A stretch of 8,073 bases of DNA. It comes from DAOSVX01 sp035379765. GTDB lineage: Bacteria; Bacillota_I; Bacilli_A; RF39; UBA660. Within the stretch, counting starts at the first letter, position 1. The number at the start of each line of letters is the position of its first letter. The stretch is taken from contig DAOSVX010000032.1 of assembly GCA_035379765.1 (NCBI GenBank), forward strand, positions 1-8,073, written 5' to 3'. Below are positions 1 to 5,452 of the stretch, piece by piece. Below the pieces are notes generated by a model. The model saw nothing but the letters and a program-made list of their open reading frames with translations. It did no database searches and was not told the DNA's origin. The translations under genes and the position numbers were made by a program.

Positions 1-1092
1 AATTAAAGGTCTAATATTATTTAAATTTTTAGTTAAACAATCTAAAAAGAAAAAATCTGTTCCAACATTTGTTAAAGGTTTTAAAAAAGTATTTAAAAAT
101 ATATTTATAATATTAGGATCAAAAGCATTAAAAGGAATAGTTTTTTTAGTATCTAAATTTAGTGATTGAGCTATTTCATTATAAGCCGCTTCACTAGGTA
201 ATATACCCTCGCTAGGATCAATATTTAAAGCTAAGTTAATTCCTCTTTCATGAAGATAATTAGTAAGTTCAAAAGGACTTGAATATAATTTTTTATTAAA
301 GGTATATCCCGTTCTTTTATTTTTTTTATTTTCAATATCTTTTTGACTCCAACTATTAGCTAACACTAAATTTGATAAAGGTATTTCATTTCTGTTAAAA
401 TCAACTATTAATTTTTTAATATCTTCAAAATTATAAGTTTCTTCTTTATTCCACCAAATACCTAAAGCACTTCTTCTAATTAAAGCAGGTGTTCCCGTTA
501 ATTCAAAATAATCACGTAGACAATCACCAAAATCTCTTTTATAGATAAATAAATAAGTATCAATAGTTCCCTTAGTTAAGATTCTTTTTTCTAAAAAACC
601 TTCCGAGTTAAAAACTAAACTATCAGTATCATCTATAGAAGCAAAACCATCAGTAGAATATAATCCTTTAGTTAAATTACTTTTGGTCATTTTCTCGGTT
701 AATCTTCTATTAGTACCTAAAAAGTTTCTCGCTTCAGGATGATTAAAATACCAAGATTTATCAGTACCTAAAAGATGAACTTTTAAATTGGCATCTTTAA
801 CAATTTTTGGACCTATAAAAGGTTTATTTTTACTATATTCTAATTTAAAATATTTAGTAGTTATAATTAAATACTTATTATCTTGAGTAACACTCATTGG
901 TGGAACATCGAAGTTTCTATTAATAGCCAATTCTGTTGGTCTATTTTCAAAATTACCTTTTTCGTTGTATTCAAAACGAATTAAAGACCCAGTTAAAATA
1001 GTAATACGATATTTATCACCTTGAAAAACAGCTCCTACTTTACTTTTAGCATCTTCCATATTTATTTTATTATATTCATTTAAAGGAGCCAT
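1..1092 (-). CDS. Glycoside hydrolase family 31 enzyme, N-terminal 364 residues (runs off the window)
   Basis: This reading frame is open from the ATG at 1092 to base 1 with no stop, so the C-terminal part of the protein is missing. The translation matches the alpha-glucosidase/alpha-xylosidase type of GH31. Residues 1-180 form the N-terminal beta domain, including the conserved stretch GLYSTDGFASIDDTDS at 143-158. The barrel follows with LTGTPALIRRSALGIWW at 198-214, and DFFFLDC at 346-352 places the nucleophile Asp at 351. The acid/base residue lies beyond the window. There is no signal peptide, so it should act in the cytoplasm on imported oligosaccharides; the substrate cannot be told from the sequence. 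Where relatives have DMDWH after the second barrel strand, this protein has LANSW (244-248), which loses two acidic residues. The start is supported by GTGGGTGAT about seven bases upstream and by a promoter at 1121-1149. Confidence 0.88.
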   Translation of the reverse strand, partial: MAPLNEYNKINMEDAKSKVGAVFQGDKYRITILTGSLIRFEYNEKGNFENRPTELAINRNFDVPPMSVTQDNKYLIITTKYFKLEYSKNKPFIGPKIVKDANLKVHLLGTDKSWYFNHPEARNFLGTNRRLTEKMTKSNLTKGLYSTDGFASIDDTDSLVFNSEGFLEKRILTKGTIDTYLFIYKRDFGDCLRDYFELTGTPALIRRSALGIWWNKEETYNFEDIKKLIVDFNRNEIPLSNLVLANSWSQKDIENKKNKRTGYTFNKKLYSSPFELTNYLHERGINLALNIDPSEGILPSEAAYNEIAQSLNLDTKKTIPFNAFDPNIINIFLNTFLKPLTNVGTDFFFLDCLTKNLNNIRPLI

Positions 1093-1107
1093 CTAATCAC
1101 CCACTTT

Positions 1108-1127
1108 TTATTCTATAAATAGAATAA
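1108..1127. promoter_or_regulatory. Candidate operator: 20-bp palindrome over the GH31 promoter
   Basis: TTATTCTATAAATAGAATAA is a perfect inverted repeat with 9-base arms around AA. It covers the -10 element and the expected transcription start of the glycosidase gene, the usual place for a repressor site. The regulator is not encoded in the window. The site is AT-only apart from one C and one G, so chance symmetry is possible. Confidence 0.45.
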
Positions 1128-1149
1128 CACAATTTTTAAAATCTCTCAA
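1121..1149 (-). promoter_or_regulatory. Promoter of the GH31 gene
   Basis: On the minus strand there is a -35 TTGAGA (1149-1144), a 17-base spacer and a -10 TATTCT (1126-1121). TG sits one base before the -10 (1129-1128), making it an extended -10. Transcription would start near 1114, giving a leader of about 22 bases before the ATG at 1092. Confidence 0.7.
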
Positions 1150-1158
1150 TATCTATTA

Positions 1159-1167
1159 TGTTATAAT
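1159..1167 (+). promoter_or_regulatory. Extended -10 promoter of the YhcC/YtqA-type radical SAM gene
   Basis: TGtTATAAT is a perfect extended -10. No good -35 is visible about 17 bases upstream. Transcription would start near 1174, leaving a leader of only about 11 bases that carries GAGTGAT (1174-1180) as the ribosome site. This position rules against the upstream GTG at 1176 and supports the ATG at 1185. Confidence 0.65.
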
Positions 1168-1184
1168 ACTTTTGAGTGATTAAT

Positions 1185-2096
1185 ATGTTTAAATATTCTA
1201 ATACTAATAAAAGGTATCATACCCTAGATTATTATTATAAAAATAAATATGCTCAAAAGGTCTACAAAATAAGTCTTAATGCTGGTTTTGGATGTCCTAA
1301 TAATCCACGATGTATTTATTGTAGTGAAGGAAGTAAATACTTTAATTTAAGTAGCAAAGTCCCTTTAAAAAAACAATTTATTGAAGGAATAAAATTAATA
1401 AGCAAAAAAATTAAAAAGCCTTTATATATTGCTTATTTTCAAACTAATACTAATACTTATGCCCCTTTAAGTATATTAAAAGAAAAGTACGAGGAAGTTT
1501 TAACATATCCAAATGTTATTGGTTTATCTATTGCTACTAGGAGTGATGCTATTAGTAATGATGTTTTATATTATCTAACTGATTTAAATAAAAGAACTGA
1601 TTTAACCATTGAATTAGGTTTACAAAGTATCCATTCTAAAACTTTAAAATTAATAAAAAGAGGTCATACTTTAAAAAACTTTACAAATATGGTTAAAAAA
1701 CTCCAACAAAGAAATATAAAAGTAGTTGTACATATAATTAATGGTTTACCATATGAAACTAAAGAAGATATGCTAGCAACAGTTAAATATTTAAATAAAT
1801 TAAAAATAAATGGTATTAAAATTCATATGTTACATATCATCAAAAATACTGAATTAGCTAAAATGTATCAAAAAGAAAAGTTTCATATTTTAACTAAAGA
1901 TGAATATATTGATATTGTTTGTGATGAATTAGAATTATTAGATGAAAAAATAATAATTCACAGAATTACTGGTGATCCTAAAATAGACAATTTAATAACT
2001 CCTACTTGGTTAATTAAAAAGTTTTGTGTGTTAAACGATATTGATAAAGAAATGGTTAAAAGAAATAGTTATCAAGGCATAAAAAAAGAAGATTAA
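1185..2096 (+). CDS. TIGR01212-family (YhcC/YtqA-like) radical SAM protein
   Basis: This 303-residue protein matches the YhcC/YtqA family closely along its length. The [4Fe-4S] cysteines are C37, C43 and C46 in AGFGCPNNPRCIYC. Later hallmarks are LGLQSIHSKTLKLIKRGH, GIKIHMLHIIKNTELAKMY, HRITGDPK and the C-terminal NSYQG. From memory, the Bacillus member YtqA (proposed name MnmL) acts in making mnm5s2U at the tRNA wobble position together with the methyltransferase YtqB/MnmM. That role is inferred here, since no MnmM homologue lies next to the gene. The cluster loop is short: C-x5-C-x2-C, where most family members have about ten residues between the first two cysteines. The ATG at 1185 is preferred to the in-frame GTG at 1176, which lies at the expected transcription start and lacks a ribosome site. 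The gene ends exactly where the opposing GNAT gene ends. Confidence 0.9.
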   Translation: MFKYSNTNKRYHTLDYYYKNKYAQKVYKISLNAGFGCPNNPRCIYCSEGSKYFNLSSKVPLKKQFIEGIKLISKKIKKPLYIAYFQTNTNTYAPLSILKEKYEEVLTYPNVIGLSIATRSDAISNDVLYYLTDLNKRTDLTIELGLQSIHSKTLKLIKRGHTLKNFTNMVKKLQQRNIKVVVHIINGLPYETKEDMLATVKYLNKLKINGIKIHMLHIIKNTELAKMYQKEKFHILTKDEYIDIVCDELELLDEKIIIHRITGDPKIDNLITPTWLIKKFCVLNDIDKEMVKRNSYQGIKKED

Positions 2097-2107
2097 TTAT
2101 CTTCCTT
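2081..2107 (-). terminator. Rho-independent terminator of the GNAT gene, inside the opposing gene's end
   Basis: Read on the minus strand, AAGGAAGAT pairs with ATCTTCTTT around the loop AATTA. Nine pairs form, with one G-U. The stem runs directly into a T7 tract (2087-2081). The T tract is the complement of the Lys-Lys codons at the end of the plus-strand radical SAM gene. In the plus direction the hairpin has only a poor T tract, so termination there would be weak. Confidence 0.6.
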
Positions 2108-2573
2108 GCTTTAAGTTATAGTTTCTTGCAATATATGTATAATAAATATCTTCTTTATTTTCGGGATTAAATTCTTCATTATCAGGTATCATGTAAAAAC
2201 CACTTTTTTCAGCCGATTTCAACGCTGTTTTGTTATCTTTGTGAATAATTAATCCCACAGCACCATATCCTTGATCAAATAATTGTTGTTTTAATTTTTT
2301 TGTTACTAATGGCCCTAATCCTTGGCCTCTATATTCTTTAAAAACAAAAACATCTAAATATGGAATTCCACCTATAAAATGAACATTACAAAAACCTTTG
2401 ATAATTCCTTTATGAGCAAACAATTTAGTGCTTTTTTCACTAAACTCAATAAAACTTTTCCCATCATTTTCTTTTCTTAATTGAGCCAGATCATCAATTA
2501 TCTTTTCAACATATGGTTTATGTTCCTGCCTTATGGAGATTACGTTTATTTCATCATGATCAGATTCATTCAT
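2097..2573 (-). CDS. GNAT-family N-acetyltransferase
   Basis: This 158-residue protein has the acetyl-CoA binding signature of the GNAT fold. Motif A is YLDVFVFKEYRGQGLG (72-87), with the pyrophosphate-binding loop RGQGLG at 82-87. Motif B follows as HKDNKTALKSAEKSGF (111-126), the usual pattern of the helix ending in GF. It should transfer an acetyl group to an amine. The acceptor cannot be predicted, and the N-terminal half does not match a GNAT subfamily I can name. It is a soluble cytoplasmic protein of normal length. The ATG at 2573 has AGAGGTG five bases upstream. Its TAA directly abuts the TAA of the converging radical SAM gene, with no base between them. It appears to be a single-gene transcript. 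Confidence 0.88.
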   Translation of the reverse strand: MNESDHDEINVISIRQEHKPYVEKIIDDLAQLRKENDGKSFIEFSEKSTKLFAHKGIIKGFCNVHFIGGIPYLDVFVFKEYRGQGLGPLVTKKLKQQLFDQGYGAVGLIIHKDNKTALKSAEKSGFYMIPDNEEFNPENKEDIYYTYIARNYNLKQGR

Positions 2574-2598
2574 TTGAACACCTCTATATCTATGAATA

Positions 2599-2607
2599 AT
2601 TATACCA
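2599..2607 (-). promoter_or_regulatory. Extended -10 promoter of the GNAT gene
   Basis: On the minus strand TGgTATAAT (2607-2599) is a perfect extended -10. Only a weak -35 (TTAAAT, 2627-2622) stands 17 bases before the hexamer. Transcription would begin near 2592, about 19 bases before the ATG, and GAGGTG lies in that leader. Confidence 0.6.
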
Positions 2608-2633
2608 TTTTTATAATTTTTATTTAATATTTC

Positions 2634-2662
2634 TTGTATATTTTATGTAAACATGCTACAAT
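2634..2662 (+). promoter_or_regulatory. Promoter of the zinc-ribbon gene
   Basis: The -35 TTGTAT (2634-2639) and the -10 TACAAT (2657-2662) are separated by 17 bases. TG at 2654-2655 makes an extended -10. The predicted start near 2669 gives a leader of about 87 bases, several times longer than any other leader predicted in this window. Confidence 0.65.
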
Positions 2663-2684
2663 CTTTTTGGATTTAATTATTGAT

Positions 2685-2749
2685 CTTATACCCCTTAACC
2701 CGGTTATAAAAAAATATAAGTTAAAACCAAATATAACCAAGGAGGTATA
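2685..2749 (+). promoter_or_regulatory. Structured 5' leader of the zinc-ribbon gene, with possible occlusion of the ribosome site
   Basis: Several pairings can be traced by hand. TATACCCC (2687-2694) can pair with GGAGGTATA (2741-2749) with one bulged A, which would cover the Shine-Dalgarno GGAGG (2741-2745). GGTTATA (2702-2708) can pair with TATAACC (2732-2738), and this stem nests inside the first. CTTATA (2685-2690) can instead pair with TATAAG (2715-2720). That excludes the first pairing and would form a pseudoknot with the second. Alternative folds like these suit a temperature-sensitive or ligand-sensitive leader. It matches no riboswitch class I recognise, and in such AT-rich DNA some complementarity arises by chance. 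Confidence 0.35.
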
Positions 2750-2755
2750 GATTTA

Positions 2756-2941
2756 ATGGAAGATAAAACATTAACATGTGCAAATTGTGGAAAAGAATTT
2801 GTTTTTACTGCTGGTGAACAAGAATTTTATCAAGAAAAAGGATTCTCAGAACCTAAGAAATGTAAAGCATGTCGTGAAGAAGCTAAAAGAGCTAGAAACG
2901 AACATAGAAACAGTTTTCATAACGATAGAGATAATAATTAG
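2756..2941 (+). CDS. Small CxxC/CxxC zinc-ribbon protein
   Basis: This 61-residue protein matches the probable zinc-ribbon domain family (the zf_Tbcl / CxxC-CxxC type). It has LTCANCGKEFVFTAGEQEFY (6-25), then KCKAC at 35-39. C8, C11, C36 and C39 should bind one zinc ion. After the ribbon comes a basic, polar tail rich in Arg, Lys, His and Asn (40-61) that could contact nucleic acid. The family's molecular role is not established. Relatives occur as stand-alone proteins, and as I recall some are fused to or found near cold-shock domains. The ribosome site AAGGAGG is strong and lies ten bases before the ATG. The gene has its own promoter, a long leader and a strong terminator, so it is monocistronic and likely well expressed. 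Confidence 0.85.
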   Translation: MEDKTLTCANCGKEFVFTAGEQEFYQEKGFSEPKKCKACREEAKRARNEHRNSFHNDRDNN

Positions 2942-2947
2942 TAAAAT

Positions 2948-2973
2948 AAAAAGAAGCAACCGCTTCTTTTTTT
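2948..2973. terminator. Bidirectional terminator between the zinc-ribbon and surface-protein genes
   Basis: AAAAAGAAGC pairs perfectly with GCTTCTTTTT around the loop AACC, a 10-bp stem. A T7 tract follows in the plus direction. In the minus direction the stem is followed by TTTTTATTTT. It therefore serves both converging genes in the 36-base gap. Confidence 0.88.
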
Positions 2974-2977
2974 ATTT

Positions 2978-4528
2978 TCACTTTTTATTTATTTTTTTAA
3001 ATATTATTATTGTTCCTGTTAAACATATTAGAGATATACTACCTATAATTATATATATATATATATTATCTAAAGTATTAGGATTGGTTTCTCCTATACC
3101 CACTATGGCATATTCACCTAAGTGAGTAGTATTAAATACAATATTCCCATCTTCTATTGTAGCATCAAACCATTCAGTTATTTTATGAGTAATAGGATCA
3201 ACATAACCAACACGATAACTAGAATATCCTAATAGATCAGCTTCTATTTTTACTTTTACTTCATAACTACCATTAGTCATCGCAATTACATTATTACTAT
3301 TATCTTTAAAATAAATATCCATAACTTTTAATACTTCGCCAGTAGTTGCATCTTCTATTAGTTCATCAACATCTTGGTAATTAGTAGTAGCATTATCAAC
3401 ATAAAGTACATAGGAAGAATTAATAGGAGCGCTAGAAACAAATTGAACATTTTGATCGGTTGTATTAAATGTTGTTTGAGCTGCTGCCCATTTAGCATAT
3501 AAAACTGTATTAGCTGTTATAGTAGTATCAAAATCCCATTCGTTTTCTAAGGCTTCATCACTATACCATCCAACAAAAACATACCCATCTTTAGTTGGAT
3601 TAGTTGGTTTGGTTATTACAGTATTTAAAGCCATTTCAACACTATTTATGTGACTACCACCATTTGATTCAAAAACAGCAAAATAACTATCAATATTAAA
3701 TATTGAATAATAAACATAATAATAATCATTTTCATTTTCAAGATTAACAACTTTAAAATAAACGTGTCGATCACTACCACTATATGAATCATTTGCAGAA
3801 ATACTAAAATAAGCTTCGCAAAAGCCAGGATTATCATGGCAATAATTAGCAGCAATAATTATATTATCTGAAAAAAGAGGATTAATTCCTGTACTATCAA
3901 TCATTTCTATCTTGGCTAATTTATTATATTCACTAGAATTGAAGTTTAAAGTAATGTAATGAGTTAAATAAGAATTAAGGTCTTGAGTAACAACTACATT
4001 ATAGGCTTTAGTAGATAAATCATATGAAAAATATCCATTCAATTCTTCTTCTGATGAAACATAAAAAGAAAAACCATTTTGATAAACAAGGTCATCATAA
4101 TCAACAGTTATTCTTCCTGATGAAGTATAACGATTATCCAAATTAATTGAAAGAGTGCTGTTATCATATACACTTATAGTAATATGGAAGGTCCCATTTC
4201 CATAAGTACCTAAGGGATCATACCCAACAATACCAATTAAATATTCTCCAGAAACACAATCGGTTGCAACAGTACCACTAATAACTCCTTCTGTGCTTAA
4301 TGTTAACCCTTCTGGCAAAGACCCTCTAGTAATAGCATAATTAAAAGCTCCGTCTTGTTTAGCATTTATTTTAGCATAAAATTCTTCTCCAGCTTTAGCA
4401 TAAGCCCAAGCATCAGAATCGTAAAATTGGATTGAGTCTTCGTCACCACCAGAAAAAGCCTTAACTGATAAAGGTATACTAACAAAAACAAGCAATATAA
4501 TTATTAATATATTTCCAATTTTTTTCAT
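2978..4528 (-). CDS. Secreted cell-surface protein with putative-Ig and InlB/Flg_new domains and a sortase-type tail
   Basis: This 516-residue protein starts with a clear signal peptide (MKK, a hydrophobic core, cleavage probably after VKA-24). Residues about 44-120 resemble the He_PIG putative-Ig domain, with SLPEGLTLSTEGVISGT as its hallmark. Residues 282-347 are one InlB-type/Flg_new repeat (SNGGSHINSV to GYVFVGWYSD to LYAKW), as in many gut Firmicute surface proteins. A further beta-rich domain ends in TTHLGEYAIVG. The tail is NPNTLDN (482-488), a hydrophobic segment (489-510) and KKINKK, the layout of a wall-sorting signal. NPxT motifs suit class B sortases, and one is encoded divergently next door. 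The ligand is unknown, and adhesion is a guess. The ATG at 4528 has AGGAG seven bases upstream. The in-frame GTG at 4549 lies at the expected transcription start. The stop is TGA. Confidence 0.87.
   Translation of the reverse strand: MKKIGNILIIILLVFVSIPLSVKAFSGGDEDSIQFYDSDAWAYAKAGEEFYAKINAKQDGAFNYAITRGSLPEGLTLSTEGVISGTVATDCVSGEYLIGIVGYDPLGTYGNGTFHITISVYDNSTLSINLDNRYTSSGRITVDYDDLVYQNGFSFYVSSEEELNGYFSYDLSTKAYNVVVTQDLNSYLTHYITLNFNSSEYNKLAKIEMIDSTGINPLFSDNIIIAANYCHDNPGFCEAYFSISANDSYSGSDRHVYFKVVNLENENDYYYVYYSIFNIDSYFAVFESNGGSHINSVEMALNTVITKPTNPTKDGYVFVGWYSDEALENEWDFDTTITANTVLYAKWAAAQTTFNTTDQNVQFVSSAPINSSYVLYVDNATTNYQDVDELIEDATTGEVLKVMDIYFKDNSNNVIAMTNGSYEVKVKIEADLLGYSSYRVGYVDPITHKITEWFDATIEDGNIVFNTTHLGEYAIVGIGETNPNTLDNIYIYIIIGSISLICLTGTIIIFKKINKK
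3050..3066. repeat. (AT)8 dinucleotide tract in the anchor-coding part of the surface-protein gene
   Basis: Seventeen bases of alternating A and T encode the IYIYI start of the membrane segment, directly after the NPNTLDN sorting motif. Losing one AT unit makes the next codons run into TAG, and gaining one unit creates TAA at the end of the tract. Either change would drop the hydrophobic anchor and basic tail. Confidence 0.75.
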
Positions 4529-4555
4529 ACTCTCACTCCTACTATACACAGTTGC

Positions 4556-4564
4556 ATTATATCA
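4556..4564 (-). promoter_or_regulatory. Extended -10 promoter of the surface-protein gene
   Basis: On the minus strand TGaTATAAT (4564-4556) is a perfect extended -10. A weak -35, TTTAAA (4584-4579), lies 17 bases upstream. Transcription would start near 4549, at the first base of a GTGTATAG element, leaving a leader of about 21 bases. Confidence 0.65.
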
Positions 4565-4588
4565 TTAATACTAATTATTTTAAAAAAA

Positions 4589-4597
4589 TGTTATAAT
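4589..4597 (+). promoter_or_regulatory. Extended -10 promoter of the sortase gene
   Basis: TGtTATAAT is a perfect extended -10 with no convincing -35. Transcription would start near 4604, inside the first GTGTATAG element, about 17 bases before the ATG. Together with the surface-protein promoter it forms a mirror image: GCATTATA (4554-4561) and TATAATGC (4592-4599). Confidence 0.65.
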
Positions 4598-4620
4598 GCT
4601 AGTGTATAGTTGGTGTATAG

Positions 4621-5439
4621 ATGAAAATAAAAAAAATTAAATGGAAAAATGTGTTTTTATTAATAATTATGCTAGTTTCTTTTATGTTTTTGGTTATTTC
4701 TTTGATAAAAATAATTAAATGGCAAATTGATAATAATAATACTAATACTATAATTAATAAAATAAAAAATACTGTTGATATAAAAGAAGTAGATGATGAT
4801 GAAAATACAGAGATAATAAACAAAGACGTAGATGAAGATAATCCTTATTGGGATTATATAAAAATAAAATTAATTGATGTTGATTTTGATATTTTAAAAG
4901 AAATAAATAAAGATACTGTAGGCTGGATTCAAGTAGCTGGAACTAATATTAATTACCCTTTCGTTCAAACATCTAACAACACTTATTATTTAACTCATTC
5001 TTTGGATAAAACCTATAATAAAGCTGGTTGGGTATTTTTAGATTATCGAAATAATATTAATAATTTAGACAAAAACACTATTATCTATGCTCATGGTAGA
5101 AAAGATACTACCATGTTCGGTAGTTTAAAAGACATATTTACTGATAATTGGTTAGAAAATAAAAATAATTATGTTATTAAAATATCTACTGAAAAAGAAA
5201 ATTCATTATGGCAAATATTTAGTACTTATATAATAGATACAACTAATGATTATATAAAAATAGATTTTGATAGTGATACTGAATATGAAGAATTCTTAGA
5301 AAAAATCATTAAAAGAAGTAGTTATAATTTTAATACTAGTATAGATTCTAGCGATAAAATTCTAACTCTATCAACTTGTTATAGTAGTACCCAGAAGATA
5401 GTTGTTCATGCTAAGCTAATTAAAAAAGCAACAAAGTAA
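4621..5439 (+). CDS. srtB: Class B sortase
   Basis: This 272-residue transpeptidase has one N-terminal membrane segment (about 10-33) and an Asn/Asp/Glu-rich linker (36-75). The class B sortase barrel follows. VGWIQVAGTNINYPFVQ (100-116) and YYLTHSLDKTYNKAGWVFLDYRN are typical. The catalytic His is H158 in IYAHGRKDTTMFGSL, and the catalytic Cys is C253 in LTLSTCYSS. It should cleave an NPxT-type signal and attach the protein to peptidoglycan outside the membrane. The obvious substrate is the surface protein encoded divergently, with tail NPNTLDN. Where class B sortases have the third catalytic residue, Arg before the last strand, this one has K259 (QKIVVHAKL). The ATG at 4621 has only a weak ribosome site (GGTG), which overlaps a GTGTATAG repeat. 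The stop codon lies in the loop of the terminator hairpin. Confidence 0.9.
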   Translation: MKIKKIKWKNVFLLIIMLVSFMFLVISLIKIIKWQIDNNNTNTIINKIKNTVDIKEVDDDENTEIINKDVDEDNPYWDYIKIKLIDVDFDILKEINKDTVGWIQVAGTNINYPFVQTSNNTYYLTHSLDKTYNKAGWVFLDYRNNINNLDKNTIIYAHGRKDTTMFGSLKDIFTDNWLENKNNYVIKISTEKENSLWQIFSTYIIDTTNDYIKIDFDSDTEYEEFLEKIIKRSSYNFNTSIDSSDKILTLSTCYSSTQKIVVHAKLIKKATK

Positions 5440-5452
5440 TTTGTTGCTTTTT
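5423..5452. terminator. Bidirectional terminator shared by the sortase and metG genes
   Basis: AAAAAGCAACAAA (5423-5435) pairs perfectly with TTTGTTGCTTTTT (5440-5452) around the loop GTAA, a 13-bp stem. T tracts follow in both directions: TTTTTATTT on plus and TTTTTT on minus. The hairpin contains the last codons and stop of the sortase gene and overlaps the metG stop, so the two genes share one terminator in an 11-base gap. Confidence 0.9.

Larger units (their letters stand above)
4542..4620. repeat. Three GTGTATAG elements in the sortase/surface-protein control region
   Basis: GTGTATAG occurs twice on the plus strand (4602-4609 and 4613-4620), with starts 11 bases apart, about one helical turn. 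It occurs once on the minus strand (4549-4542). On each side the first copy lies two to four bases past the matching TATAATGC of the promoter, so it sits at the transcription start of both divergent genes. This is what a shared operator, or a common leader element, would look like. No regulator gene is in the window. Confidence 0.55.

Noticed and set aside
1185..2096. Idea that the two radical SAM genes form the 'mobile pair' A/B
   Set aside because: The first is clearly of the YhcC/YtqA type, lies 5 kb away on the other strand, and shares no context with the SPL-like gene.
2634..2662. Nested symmetry TTGTA...ATGT-AA-ACAT...TACAA in the zinc-ribbon promoter, considered as an operator
   Set aside because: The two half-pairs have unequal spacing about the centre, and the outer arms are just the -35 and -10 elements themselves.
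2778..3125. 115-residue open frame on the plus strand overlapping the zinc-ribbon gene
   Set aside because: It is a shadow frame. It overlaps a recognised gene, crosses the terminator and antisense end of the surface-protein gene, and has no ribosome site or family pattern.
3646..3855. 69-residue minus-strand open frame inside the surface-protein gene
   Set aside because: Hydrophobic low-complexity translation in another frame of a clear gene, with no start signals.
4599..4823. 74-residue minus-strand open frame opposite the sortase start
   Set aside because: Antisense to the sortase membrane segment and linker; its hydrophobic look comes from the AT-rich complement.
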